Assembly: GCA_944320745.1 (NCBI GenBank) | Contig: CALUIN010000039.1 | Span: forward strand, 29,637-93,636 | DNA length: 64,000 bases | Direction: 5' to 3' | Source: an uncultured Alloprevotella sp. | GTDB lineage: Bacteria; Bacteroidota; Bacteroidia; Bacteroidales; Bacteroidaceae | Shown: piece after piece, positions 36,901-46,434 of the stretch | How the letters are laid out: every line of letters begins with the position of its first letter | How positions within the stretch are numbered: position 1 is the first letter of the stretch | Translations under genes and position numbers: made by a program | The notes under the pieces: model-generated | What the model was told of the DNA's origin: nothing | What the model saw: only the letters and a program-made list of their open reading frames with translations | Database searches by the model: none

Positions 36901-38381
36901 TCTGTGGAAAACTCGCCCACCTGGTAGCGCTGGCCGCGGTAGGTGTATTCAAAGGCTACGGCCAGCACTTGGTCCGTCTGAAGTGTGGATTTCAGCGAGA
37001 TGTAGCCCAGGGAGCTATTGAGTTTGTACTCAGTAGCGTTGAGCAGTCGGGCAGTTTCCAGTTTTTCGTAATCCGTGCCGCCGGTCAGTCCGAATCCGTC
37101 CAGGACGGACGTGGTCTGAGAGATCTCCCTTGCGCCGGACAGCTGCGCGTTGAGCGAGGCGTAAAGGGTATTCGCGTTGTTGCTGGGTACGGCGTCCGTG
37201 CCGGGTGCCCAGAGCGGATTGCTGATGTGGTCGTGCTCGCCAAGGTCGGTGAAGGCGACGATGTTGCGCGTATTCGTGGTGGCGCCGGTCTTGTTTGTCA
37301 CCCAGACCTCCACGCGGTTGATGGTGATGCCGGAGAGGATGTTGGGCAGCTGGGCCATGTTTTCGTCGTAGTGCTCGCGGAAATATTGGGCCAGGAAGAA
37401 GTGGCGGTTTTCATCGTAGTTGTCTACGGCGAACTCATAGTTGGTCAGTTGCACGCCGCCTTTTGAGCTGACGCTCTGGCTGCTGGACTTCTTTTGCGAG
37501 ATGACGGTCTGCAACTTCAGTTTGCCGAACTGCATGTCGGCGCGCACGCCGAAGAGCGATGAGGCTCCGCGGATGAGCGACGAGTTGGTCGGCAGCGACA
37601 CGTTGCCCGCCTCGATGAGTTTGATGATTTCGTCCTCCTTGCCTTCGTAGCGTAGTTTCAGGTTTTGCGTGTCAAAGTCGAATGTGGCCTCGGAGTTATA
37701 GTTGAAATCCATGTTGACCTTGTCGCCCACGCTTCCGCTGACGCTCAGGTTGATGTTCTCGTCGAAGTCGAAGCCGAACACGCGGCGGTTGCGTTCGGCC
37801 AGCGAGGGATTGTCCACGACGCGTGTGTTCGCCCCGATCTTCAGTTCGACCGAACCCTGTGTCTTGATGCGCACGCCGCCGGGGCCGAATATCTTGCTGG
37901 CCGCCCCAAGGTCGAAGCGCATGTCCGTGAAATCGAACTTGTCCTTTCCCCGGCTTTCAAACTCTTCCCTGTTCTTGTCGCGGTAATAGGCCTGCATGGA
38001 GCGGCGCATGCTCCAGTCCTGGTACTCCTGCTCCGTCATGTAGAAGGGAGCTTCCAGGAAGCTGTCGCCCAGCTTCGTACCCATGCGGTAAGTGCCGGTG
38101 CGCTCGTCGTAGTACACGCCGGTGGAGAGGTTCTCCGGGTCGCGCAGGTCGGCGGCCTCGCGTTCCACGTCGGCCTCATTCTGCAGGGTCGTGGGGTTGA
38201 CCTTGAAGCGCGGAGCTATGCTGTCCGAGTCGCTCGCCACGGCAAGTAGCGGCGTCCGCACGGGGCTTATTCCCGTATGAATTTCCCTTAGCGCCGTGTG
38301 CGCGTTGCCACGGCCGTGTGCTCCGGCGCCGGTCAGGGGCAGGAGCAGGATAGTGATGAGTATGTTGAGGAAAGACTTCAC
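30972..38381 (-). CDS. sprA: Cell-surface translocon protein SprA (Sov), type IX secretion
   Basis: Very large outer-membrane beta-barrel of 2469 aa forming the translocon of the type IX secretion system. A signal peptide covers about residues 1-24. Family hallmarks include RFDLGAASKIFGPGGVRIKTQGSVELKIGANTR, the GSVGDKVNMDFNYNSEATFDFD region, FEGAKSDIDISNP in the middle, and many amphipathic strands with aromatic girdles through to the C-terminal strand FGISLKFILNR. The gene lies 49 bases downstream of ruvA, a recurring arrangement in Bacteroidota. No other T9SS gene (porK-N, porT, gldK-N) or cargo protein with a recognisable C-terminal domain is in the window, so whether the system is complete cannot be judged here. 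Confidence 0.96.
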   Translation of the reverse strand: MKSFLNILITILLLPLTGAGAHGRGNAHTALREIHTGISPVRTPLLAVASDSDSIAPRFKVNPTTLQNEADVEREAADLRDPENLSTGVYYDERTGTYRMGTKLGDSFLEAPFYMTEQEYQDWSMRRSMQAYYRDKNREEFESRGKDKFDFTDMRFDLGAASKIFGPGGVRIKTQGSVELKIGANTRVVDNPSLAERNRRVFGFDFDENINLSVSGSVGDKVNMDFNYNSEATFDFDTQNLKLRYEGKEDEIIKLIEAGNVSLPTNSSLIRGASSLFGVRADMQFGKLKLQTVISQKKSSSQSVSSKGGVQLTNYEFAVDNYDENRHFFLAQYFREHYDENMAQLPNILSGITINRVEVWVTNKTGATTNTRNIVAFTDLGEHDHISNPLWAPGTDAVPSNNANTLYASLNAQLSGAREISQTTSVLDGFGLTGGTDYEKLETARLLNATEYKLNSSLGYISLKSTLQTDQVLAVAFEYTYRGQRYQVGEFSTDLKDNSSALFVKSLKNTANTPQMGNWDLMMKNVYALGATSIQKDQFRLDIKILSDTTGVYLSYLPEPNLKDRKILSLVGLDRLDNNNNRQPNGYFDYVEGYTIDATNGRIYFPVVEPFGSYLAQVIGDPAIAERYVYQELYDSTKTIAKQIAEKNKYLITGQYKASKTGEIQLGAMNIPQGSVVVTAGGMTLMEGTDYIVDYNSGIVTIINQSLLDAGTAINVSLESDTDYGMQRKTMFGLNWQYDFSKNFQIGGTFMHLGEKPLTTKVAMGSEPLNNTLWGLNMSWKKESQWLTNMLDKLPFVHATAPSSINFTAEFAQLFAGKNRGAQGNASYLDDFEGAKSDIDISNPTEWVLCSTPSMFPESAYTNDVRYGYNRARLAWYYIDPLFTRRSSSLTPGHIKGDLAQLSDPDVREVYKTELFPNTQINYRESSTLNVLNLAFYPNERGPYNLDPNLDPNGHLLNPQQRWGGMMRKLETSDFETANIEYIEFWMMDPFIKARENGTDISGDLYFNLGEISEDILKDGRKFFESGMPADGNPSLYTETVWGRVPTQNSITYAFNTSSGSRQRQDVGYNGLTSEEEATFPAYQQFLNQIRGIVRPEVYDSIMQSPSADKYHYFRGSDYDAVEMSILDRYKLINNPNGNSVDTEHSPESYSTAYKTTPDVEDINQDYTLNEYEKYYQYHVRIDPASMNVGQNYIVDRRIASVKTRDNKTSEVTWYLFRIPVDQYERREGGISDFSSIRFMRVFMTGFQTPVVLRLATFNLVRGEWRSYEQALYTGKAPDVSGTLDVSAVNFEENNEKQPVNYVIPPGISRVIDPGQEQILQENEQALAMTVKNLASGDARAVYKNTNLDLRRYKHLQMFAHANHLPEDNSLTDGQVSIFIRLGSDYKNNFYEYEIPLQVTPEGNYANNESGAMAVWPEENMLDIDLSLFTDLKKNRNRQKALGTASYVSLYSEYDPDKPNNKISVMGNPSLGEVKTIMIGVRNNSRALKSIEVWANELRLQDFTNKGGWAAQSTLNIQLSDIATLNFNGHIETDGFGGLEESVSQRRDNSLYQYSVTTNVEAGRFLPDAVKLKAPIYYSYSKERTVPRYNPLDTDMELGDALDGLASERERDSLRNIAERVVINKNFSISGARFDIATKRHPMPYDPANFTFGYAYSSRHTTGETTAWEKDQNWKWSFNYNYTPNYEPFAPFKNKKGKGKWNRFAKELAFNYIPQNIAFNSDIIRNYYELQERDMENLDNTSLPLTWASDFLWNRSLTLRWDFTKNLHMSFNSGTNAEIEQPYTAVNKDLYPDRYKVWKDSVWNSIKNLGTPLSYQQTFDVSWQIPLNRMPIFDWLAPDIKYVGTYNWQRGAELDDGSSMGNTISNSRDISGNVRLRMETLYNHVPFLRKVNRKFSASNSGSRQEEVKKFTKEIQLKPDTTVTVAHNQKTKRIRVSAILPDGSSYRVRYKVRDNNTIEILTQDTARIKLTVLPRKRTEDEWWYKALEYTTRVAMMVRSINVSYSNRYNMTLPGFLPNIGDFFGQRSSDGLQPGLDFAFGFTDESYIRRAAEKGWLLQDENSITPATTNLTEDLQIRATLEPIRDLKIDLNANRTVNKARSIQYMFEGMPTTQSGSFTMTTISIGSAFEKVGSADNGYTSKSFNRFLSSLDSYQQRVEGLFTGARYPAGSTLAGKTFDPANGTVSKYAAEVMIPAFLDTYTKGGGSLDIFPALTRLLPNWTVSYAGLSKLPRMKKIFKSFNLNHSYRSVYSVGSYNTYSSYQEYMNGFGFVENVTTGNPVPSSMYDISTVSINETFSPLFGVDMTFLNNLTAKVEYRKTRVLTLSMTSQQITETRSNDMVFGVGYKINGLKLFAPKRTVRARKRGSKRGQEEEQQKQNNNQGFSNDLDLNLDFSIRNQSALNRDILSALTQATSGNKAVQVSFTAEYALSRYLTLTAYYERQMNKPLLTSSSYPTTTQDFGISLKFILNR

Positions 38382-38430
38382 GGTGTGTGGGGTTCGGCAT
38401 GCCCTTGCGGGGCGAGTGGCATGAGGACGC

Positions 38431-39036
38431 TTACATGTTCTTCAGCGCGAGTTTGATAATCTGCTCCACCGGACTGTCCGGGTGCTGGCGGACGAGGTCG
38501 AGCACGACCTTTTGCGAGGCCGCGGGCGCGAAGCCCAGCATGGACAGGGCCGCGATGGCTTCGTCTGCCACGGCGGAGGAGGCGGAGAGGGCCGTCGTCG
38601 ACGTATCCGCAGCGCCGTGGCCGGACTGTTCCAGATTGTAGAGAATCTTGTCCTTCAGGTCGACGATGATGCGCTGGGCCACCTTGGGACCTATTCCCTT
38701 TACGCTCTTCAGCATCCGCGCGTTCCCTTCGTTGATGATGCGGGCCAGGTCCTGTGGCGTGAACGAGGACAGCACCATCCGGGCCATCTGGCCGCCTATG
38801 CCCGGCACGCCGATGAGCTGGAGGAAAATGGTGCGTTCCTCTTTCTCCGCAAAACCGTAGAGCAGATGGGCATCCTCGCGGATAGCCTCGTGGACGTAGA
38901 GTTTGGTTTCTTTTTTCCCTTGTATGGCGGAGTATGTGTTCAGAGATATGAACATGCCATATCCCACGCCGTTGGCTTCAAGGGTAACGGACGTGGGGGT
39001 GAGTTCTTCTACCGAACCTTTTATATATTCTATCAT
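38431..39036 (-). CDS. ruvA: Holliday junction branch migration protein RuvA
   Basis: DNA-binding subunit of the RuvABC complex, 201 aa, which forms a tetramer on Holliday junctions and recruits RuvB. It has the N-terminal OB domain (MIEYIKGSVEELTPTSVTLEANGVGYGMFIS), the acidic pin region, two helix-hairpin-helix motifs (GVPGIGGQMARMVLSS and SVKGIGPKVAQRIIVDLKDK), and a C-terminal helical RuvB-binding domain after an Ala/Ser linker. It is upstream of sprA and downstream of folC, separated from folC by a terminator. Confidence 0.97.
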   Translation of the reverse strand: MIEYIKGSVEELTPTSVTLEANGVGYGMFISLNTYSAIQGKKETKLYVHEAIREDAHLLYGFAEKEERTIFLQLIGVPGIGGQMARMVLSSFTPQDLARIINEGNARMLKSVKGIGPKVAQRIIVDLKDKILYNLEQSGHGAADTSTTALSASSAVADEAIAALSMLGFAPAASQKVVLDLVRQHPDSPVEQIIKLALKNM

Positions 39037-39113
39037 GTATGTGCCTGGTCAGTATAACATTTATCTTCTATTAACGGAGTGTGGCCCGCTTTATTGCTTT
39101 TTCGGCCGAAAAA

Positions 39114-39154
39114 ATAAGTCTTGCCACAGCCGGAAGAGCCGTGGCAAGACTTAT
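39114..39154 (-). terminator. Terminator of the grpE-dnaJ-folC unit
   Basis: Fourteen perfect base pairs (39114-39127 with 39141-39154), extended inward by two more beyond an A-C mismatch. The folC stop codon (39151-39153) lies inside the stem. Four T residues follow on the minus strand. Confidence 0.82.
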
Positions 39155-40458
39155 GCCGGAGTGTGGGCGCCGGCTGCCAGGAAGTCGGCTACGACGAAGC
39201 TGCTGCCGCCGATGAATATCAGGTCCTCGGGACAGGCCGCGCGGCGGGCTGCCGCATAGGCTTGAGCCACAGTCGGGTAGGACTGCCCGTTCAGACCAAG
39301 GGCGGCGGCCAGGCTTTGCAGACGGTCGGCCGGGAGCGCCCGGCGCACAGAGGCATGGGTGAAATAATAAGTAGCGTCGGGCGGCAGCTGGCGGAGCACA
39401 GCCGTGACGTCCTTATCCTCGCACATGCCGAAGACCATGTGGAGCTGGCGGCAGGGCGTTTGCCTCAGCTGTTTACCCAGCCACTCCCATCCGCCGGCGT
39501 TGTGGCCCGTGTCGCAAATGACGGTGGGCCGACTGCCTATGCGTTGCCAGCGTCCGGCCAGTCCGGTAAGTTTTGAGACGTTGGGCAGGGTGGCGGCCAG
39601 AAGGCTCGGGAGCTCTCCCTGCTCCGGCAGCAGCAGGCCCGCGAGGATGGAGGCGCCGTGGAGCACCGTGTTCACATTCTTCGTCTGGTAGTCGCCCAGC
39701 AAGTCACTTTCCAGCGTGCCGTAGCTGCGCGTCCTGTATGTGCGGGCGGCGTGGTCGGTCAGGTGCGACTCCAGCACTTCCGGCGAGTCCTCGGCGAAAC
39801 AGATTGGGGCACCGGCTTCCTCGGCCTTGGCCAGAAATACGGGCCGTGTCTCCGCTACGGCTTCGCCGACCACTACGGGGACGCCGTTCTTGATGATTCC
39901 GGCTTTCTCGGCGGCTATGGCCGCGAGGGTGTGTCCCAGGAATTGCGTGTGGTCTAAGCTGATATTTGTGATGACGGATAGTTCGGGGCGGATGATGTTG
40001 GTGCAGTCCAGCCGTCCACCCAAGCCGACTTCGATGACGGCAACGTCCACGCGGCAGTCCGAGAAATATTTGAAGGCCAGGGCCGTGGTCAGTTCAAAGA
40101 AGGATGGATGCAGCGGCTCGAAGAAACTTCTTTCTTCCTCCACGAAGCGGCACACGTAGTCCTCGGGTATCATTTCTCCGTTCACACGGATACGCTCGCG
40201 GAAGTCCACCAGGTGGGGCGAGGTGTATAGGCCGACTTTGTGCCCTGCGGCTTGCAGGAGCGCTGCGAACATGTGGGAGCAGGACCCCTTGCCGTTGGTC
40301 CCGGCTATGTGGATGCTCTTGTACTGGAGGTGGGGATGGCCGAAATGCGCGTCCAGCGCCAGAGTGTTGTCCAGCCCCTCTTTATAAGCAGCCCCGCCAA
40401 TCTGTTGGAAGAGCGGGGCACTGTTGTACAGGTATTGAATCGTTTCCTGGTAATTCAT
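39151..40458 (-). CDS. folC: Bifunctional folylpolyglutamate/dihydrofolate synthase
   Basis: Mur-ligase-fold enzyme of 435 aa that attaches glutamate to dihydropteroate and then to tetrahydrofolate. P-loop GTNGKGS is at 53-59; the family block EVGLGGRLDCTNIIRPELSVITNISLDHTQFLG carries the Mg and folate contacts; the C-terminal domain has CDTGHNAGGWEWL. The start overlaps the dnaJ stop by one base (TGATG), so grpE, dnaJ and folC form one coupled operon. Its stop codon lies within its terminator stem. No other folate gene is near. Confidence 0.95.
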   Translation of the reverse strand: MNYQETIQYLYNSAPLFQQIGGAAYKEGLDNTLALDAHFGHPHLQYKSIHIAGTNGKGSCSHMFAALLQAAGHKVGLYTSPHLVDFRERIRVNGEMIPEDYVCRFVEEERSFFEPLHPSFFELTTALAFKYFSDCRVDVAVIEVGLGGRLDCTNIIRPELSVITNISLDHTQFLGHTLAAIAAEKAGIIKNGVPVVVGEAVAETRPVFLAKAEEAGAPICFAEDSPEVLESHLTDHAARTYRTRSYGTLESDLLGDYQTKNVNTVLHGASILAGLLLPEQGELPSLLAATLPNVSKLTGLAGRWQRIGSRPTVICDTGHNAGGWEWLGKQLRQTPCRQLHMVFGMCEDKDVTAVLRQLPPDATYYFTHASVRRALPADRLQSLAAALGLNGQSYPTVAQAYAAARRAACPEDLIFIGGSSFVVADFLAAGAHTPA

Positions 40459-41621
40459 CAGTTAAAGTAGGAACGGAATTTCTTGAAGATTTTGTCCTTG
40501 ATGGAAGGACTCGGCGTCATGTTTCCGCTTTTTTTCATTTCCTCGAAGGCATGGCGTTCGCTGGCGGAGAGGCTCTCGGGCATGTAAACACTGATGTTGA
40601 CCACGATGTCGCCCGTGCCGTAACCGTAGCCCTTGACCGCGGGCAGACCCTTGCCGCGTAAGCGTAGGGCTGTGCCGGGCTGTGTGCCCGGTTCGATTTT
40701 GATGCGGGCGCGTCCCGTTATGGTCGGAACCTCCACGGTGTCGCCCAACACGGCCTGAGGTATGGTCAGCAGCAGGTTGTATATTAAGTCGTTTTCGTCG
40801 CGAATGAGGTCGGGGTGCGGCTCCTCTTCGATGAGAACCTGGATGTCGCCCGGCACGCCGTTGTGCTTGGCGGCGTGTCCCTTTCCGGGGACGTTGACCA
40901 CCATGCCTTCGGCCACGCCGGCCGGGATCTTGATTTCTACGATTTCTTCGCCGCTGACGATGCCTTCGCCGTGGCAGTGCTTACATTTGTGCGTGATGAC
41001 GGTGCCCTCGCCGCCGCAGGTGGGGCAGGGCTCCTGGCTTTGCACCATGCCGAGGAAACTCCGCTGGCTGCGGACTACGTAGCCGGAGCCGTGGCACGTG
41101 GCGCATGTTTCGGGGGAGTAGCCCTCTTCGCATCCCGTCCCGTGGCAATAGGGGCAGACAACGTTCTTGCGGACTTTGAACTTTTTGGTTACGCCGGTGG
41201 CGATTTCCTGCAAGGACAGTTTTACCTTCATGCGGAGGTCGCCGCCCTTGTAGCGCGGACGGGATTGGCGGTGCGTCCCGCCGCTGAAGCCGCCGAAACC
41301 GCCGAATCCCATGTCGCCGAAGATGTCGCTGAAGTGGGAGAAGATGTCGTTGATGTCCATTCCCTGCGTGCCGCCGCCGAATCCGCCGGCCCCGTTCACG
41401 CCGGCCGCTCCGAACTGGTCGTAGCGCGCTCGCTTCTCGGGGTCGCGCAACACGTCGTAGGCCTCCGCCGCTTCCTTGAACTTCTCTTCGGCCTCCTTGT
41501 CGCCCGGATTCCTGTCCGGGTGGTATTTGATAGCTACCTTTTTGTAGGCGCGCTTGATCTCGTCGGCCGAGGCCGCCTTGTCGACGCCCAGTATTTTATA
41601 ATAATCTTTTTCTTCCGCCAT
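40458..41621 (-). CDS. dnaJ: Chaperone DnaJ
   Basis: Co-chaperone of DnaK, 387 aa, normal length. J domain with the HPD motif at 34-36; Gly/Phe-rich linker ([22 protein letters not shown]); four zinc-binding CxxCxGxG repeats ([32 protein letters not shown]); C-terminal substrate-binding beta-sandwich domains. It follows grpE by 71 bases and is coupled to folC. dnaK is not in the window. Confidence 0.98.
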   Translation of the reverse strand: MAEEKDYYKILGVDKAASADEIKRAYKKVAIKYHPDRNPGDKEAEEKFKEAAEAYDVLRDPEKRARYDQFGAAGVNGAGGFGGGTQGMDINDIFSHFSDIFGDMGFGGFGGFSGGTHRQSRPRYKGGDLRMKVKLSLQEIATGVTKKFKVRKNVVCPYCHGTGCEEGYSPETCATCHGSGYVVRSQRSFLGMVQSQEPCPTCGGEGTVITHKCKHCHGEGIVSGEEIVEIKIPAGVAEGMVVNVPGKGHAAKHNGVPGDIQVLIEEEPHPDLIRDENDLIYNLLLTIPQAVLGDTVEVPTITGRARIKIEPGTQPGTALRLRGKGLPAVKGYGYGTGDIVVNISVYMPESLSASERHAFEEMKKSGNMTPSPSIKDKIFKKFRSYFN

Positions 41622-41692
41622 AATTGTTCTGAATCAGTAGATGTTGTGCTAATGCCACGTGCCCAGGCCTGTGTGGGGCGCAGGCCAGTGGC

Positions 41693-42355
41693 TTATTGTC
41701 CTACGACAACCTTAGCGTGTCTGAGTACCTTTTCGTTCAGCATGTAGCCAGGCTGCACGCAGTCTATGATATGGTTCTTCTGGCTTTCGTCTTGTGCGGG
41801 GACCAGTGCGATGGCTTCGTGGAAGTCGGTGTCGAACGCCGCACCTTCTGTTTCCATCTTTTTCAGTCCATGGGCAGAGAGAGTCTTTGTCAATTTGTTG
41901 AGAATGAGCCGCACGCCCTCTTTGAGCGTCTCCACTTCGTTGCTCTTTTCAATGTTGTCCTCGGCGCGCTCCAGGTCGTCCAGCACGGGGAGCATGCTTT
42001 CCAGCACTTTCTGTCCCCCGTTGAGGATGAGCTCGGATTTTTCCTTAAGCGTGCGTTTCCGGAAATTATCGAACTCGGCCATCTGGCGGAGCAGCTGGTC
42101 CTTGAGCTGGGCTATCTGTGCTTGAGCAGCTTCCAGCTCTTTAGCCGTTTTGTCTTCTTCGCCGGTCGGCGCGGTGCCCTCCTCGGTCTTTGTAGTGGAC
42201 TGTTCCTGGGCCGCCGATTCCTGAGCCTTTTCCTCGGCGGGCTTTTCGGCGGACTGTTCGGGCTTTGCTGCGTCCGTATTTGTGGCCGCTGCTTGTACTT
42301 TCTCTTCAGGTCTCTGACTGGCAGTCGCTTCGTTATGCTTGGTTTCGGATGTCAT
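41693..42355 (-). CDS. grpE: Nucleotide exchange factor GrpE
   Basis: Releases ADP from DnaK. 220 aa; residues 1-80 are a Glu/Ala/Lys-rich low-complexity extension, longer than in E. coli, followed by a long coiled-coil (LEAAQAQIAQLKDQLLRQMAEFDNFRKRTLKEK) and the C-terminal beta wing with LPVLDDLERAEDNI and QPGYMLNEKVLRHAKVVVG. Adjacent to dnaJ on the same strand, as in most bacteria. No CIRCE operator is visible upstream. Confidence 0.96.
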   Translation of the reverse strand: MTSETKHNEATASQRPEEKVQAAATNTDAAKPEQSAEKPAEEKAQESAAQEQSTTKTEEGTAPTGEEDKTAKELEAAQAQIAQLKDQLLRQMAEFDNFRKRTLKEKSELILNGGQKVLESMLPVLDDLERAEDNIEKSNEVETLKEGVRLILNKLTKTLSAHGLKKMETEGAAFDTDFHEAIALVPAQDESQKNHIIDCVQPGYMLNEKVLRHAKVVVGQ

Positions 42356-42419
42356 GATGCTTTGTTTAATAAGTTTTATCCTATGGATTGCAAAAAATGT
42401 GCCAGCCTGTCAGGCTGCT

Positions 42420-44397
<1,978 letters not shown>

Positions 44398-44601
44398 TTA
44401 CTTCAAAGATACGAGAATGTCCTTTTCAGCTTCAACGGTTTGCACCTTGTCCTCGCGGAGCAACCAGCCCAAGCCCAGGAAAAGTTCTTTCTCGCTTTTC
44501 ACTTTGGTAACTTTCTTCAAATCCTTCGAGGCCATTTCACCGTTCTCGTTCAAGGCCTGCCAGATTTTTCCGGCGATTTCGCCTGCTTTCTCTTGTAACA
44601 T
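44398..44601 (-). CDS. Small winged-helix protein (DUF2582)
   Basis: Soluble protein of 67 aa matching the short winged helix-turn-helix family DUF2582: helices EIAGKIWQALNENGEMASKDLKKVT, SEKELFLGLGWLLRE and the wing DKVQTVEAEKDILVSLK. Whether it binds DNA is unknown; members are widespread single-domain proteins in Bacteroidota. A minus-strand -7 element TAACTTTG (44662-44669) lies 61 bases upstream of the start, so it has its own transcript. Confidence 0.85.
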   Translation of the reverse strand: MLQEKAGEIAGKIWQALNENGEMASKDLKKVTKVKSEKELFLGLGWLLREDKVQTVEAEKDILVSLK

Positions 44602-44661
44602 AAGTCGTATGGATTAAAAAAGTTATTGAATGCAAGTCGTTACGTTAACTTTTGTCGGATG

Positions 44662-44669
44662 CAAAGTTA
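44662..44669 (-). promoter_or_regulatory. -7 element of the DUF2582 gene
   Basis: TAACTTTG on the minus strand matches the -7 consensus; no good -33 box is at the correct distance. Confidence 0.4.
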
Positions 44670-44808
44670 CGACTAATTTTCAATATGTGCGCCAGCAGGG
44701 TACACGTATTCTACAAAAAGATGGCTACCGAGGCTAAGAATTTTGAGAAAAGGCGCTTCTACTAATCATTTTTGCGTATTTTTGTAACCGGTTTTTAACA
44801 AACTTCAA

Positions 44809-45723
44809 ATGTTGTCCATCCTGATACCAGTATTCAACTACGATGCTTCGGCTCTGATCTTTGAGTTGGGACGTCAAGGGCGGGATTTGGCAAGCAGGGT
44901 GGAAGGCTTCGAATGGGAACTGCTTGTCGGCGATGATGCTTCTACGGATGCCTCCCTCGAAGCAGCCAACTGCAAGGCTACGGCCGCTGTGGGTGGAACC
45001 TATTGCCGTGTACCTCAGAATATAGGCCAGGCATATTTGCGCAACCTTCTCTCTGAGCGCGCCAAGGGCGAGTGGCTGCTGATGATTGACAGCGACGCCC
45101 GGGTTGCCGGCCCGGACTTTCTGGAAAGGTATTGGAACGACCGGAACAAGGCCGACGTGATATGCGGAGCCTTGAAGAACCCGCCCGGACCGGCTCCGCG
45201 CGGTTGCGAGTTGCGCTACCGCTACGAGAAAGCGGCCGAAAGACAGCGCACGGCGGCCTACCGTAACCGGGTCCCCTACACCTGTTTCACGGCCTTCAAT
45301 GCCATGTTCCGCCACGACGTATTCGCGGCCATACGTTTTGATTCCCGCTGCACGGAGTACGGATATGAGGACGTACTCATGGGCGTCATGCTTCAGCAAT
45401 ACGGCAAGAAAATACTCCACACAGACAACGCCCTCTACCACATGGGCATAGACCGCAACGCCTCGTTTCTCGAGAAGACGGAAACTTCCTTGCGCGTGCT
45501 CAGCAGGCTCGGCGAACCCATGCAGTCCGTGGCGGGTGCATCGCGCGTATATAAGTTTATGGACCGCTTGGGGCTGGTGCCCGTCGTGGCGTGGGGATTC
45601 CGCTGCATCCGCGGCCTGCTAAGGCGGAACCTGTTGGGCCGGCATCCTATATTGTTTTGTTTCCAACTGTACAAGACGGGCTATTATGCGGAATATCATT
45701 CCCGGCAAGTCAAGATGCGCTAA
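44809..45723 (+). CDS. Glycosyltransferase family 2 protein
   Basis: GT-A fold glycosyltransferase of 304 aa. The start MLSILIPVFNYD and GDDASTD (Asp42-Asp43) bind the nucleotide-sugar; MIDSDARV (Asp94, Asp96) is the metal-binding DxD; EYGYEDVLMGVML near residue 185 is the acceptor-site ED motif. The C-terminal 60 residues include a hydrophobic amphipathic stretch (LVPVVAWGFRCIRGLLRR) that may sit on the membrane. It is a single gene followed by the ThiE-like gene; a TATTTTTG -7 element at 44777-44784 precedes it. Donor and acceptor are not predictable. Confidence 0.87.
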   Translation: MLSILIPVFNYDASALIFELGRQGRDLASRVEGFEWELLVGDDASTDASLEAANCKATAAVGGTYCRVPQNIGQAYLRNLLSERAKGEWLLMIDSDARVAGPDFLERYWNDRNKADVICGALKNPPGPAPRGCELRYRYEKAAERQRTAAYRNRVPYTCFTAFNAMFRHDVFAAIRFDSRCTEYGYEDVLMGVMLQQYGKKILHTDNALYHMGIDRNASFLEKTETSLRVLSRLGEPMQSVAGASRVYKFMDRLGLVPVVAWGFRCIRGLLRRNLLGRHPILFCFQLYKTGYYAEYHSRQVKMR

Positions 45724-45798
45724 TAAAAAGTCGGTGAGCGTGATGTCAAACCGGTTAAATTTGTGTAACTTTGCTTCATAAACGCACGAGCTATTCGT

Positions 45799-46407
45799 AT
45801 GAAACTGATAGTCATGACCTCACCGACTTTTTTTGTCGAGGAGCATCAAATACTTACGGCATTGTTCGACGAAGGTCTCGATACCTTGCACTTGAGAAAG
45901 CCCCATACGGAGGCTGTCTACTCCGAACGGCTTCTTTCACTCTTGCCCGAGGCGTACCGGAAGCAGATCGTAGTGCACGACCATTTCTATCTGAAGAACG
46001 AGTACAATCTGAAGGGCATCCATCTGAACAGCCGTAATCCCGAGCCCCCTGCGGGTTACAAAGGGCAGAAAAGTTGTTCCTGCCATACGGCGGAGGAGGT
46101 GGAAGCGGCCAAGAAGACATGCGACTATGTGTTCCTTTCCCCAATCTTCGACTGCATCTCCAAGCCTGGCCGGACCGCTGCTTTCTCGCCCGAAGCGTTG
46201 CGGCAGCTCTCCCGGCGGCGCGTCATAGACCGCAAGGTCATGGCCTTGGGCGGCGTGAATGCCGACAATGTCAGCCAGCTCCGCGATTTCGGATTCGGCG
46301 GCTGCGTCGTGCTGGGAGCCCTTTGGAGCCACTTCAACATCTATCAGGCCCAGGACTTCAAGGAGCTGCTGACCTATTTCAGGAAATTGAAGAAAGCAAC
46401 CAGTTAA
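45799..46407 (+). CDS. Thiamine phosphate synthase/TenI family protein
   Basis: TIM-barrel protein of 202 aa in the ThiE/TenI family. Conserved segments are DTLHLRKP near residue 29, IVVHDHFYL, GIHLNSR at about 74, the diphosphate-region signature FLSPIFDCISKPGR (112-125), and VMALGGVNADN near 148. The SPIF...SK motif is shared by ThiE (joins HMP-PP and thiazole phosphate) and TenI (an aromatase); the family as a whole is sure, the exact activity is not, because the ThiE Asp/Glu pair in the GVHLGQxD motif is LNSR here. A TAACTTTG -7 element at 45766-45773 precedes it. prs follows after 27 bases. Confidence 0.8.
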   Translation: MKLIVMTSPTFFVEEHQILTALFDEGLDTLHLRKPHTEAVYSERLLSLLPEAYRKQIVVHDHFYLKNEYNLKGIHLNSRNPEPPAGYKGQKSCSCHTAEEVEAAKKTCDYVFLSPIFDCISKPGRTAAFSPEALRQLSRRRVIDRKVMALGGVNADNVSQLRDFGFGGCVVLGALWSHFNIYQAQDFKELLTYFRKLKKATS

Positions 46408-46434
46408 ATATCATCCATCCTAATACCCACTCAC

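Noticed and set aside
35046-37466. Plus-strand open frame of over 800 codons inside sprA
   Set aside because: Antisense shadow of sprA; composition is typical of reversed GC-rich codons and no domain is recognisable.
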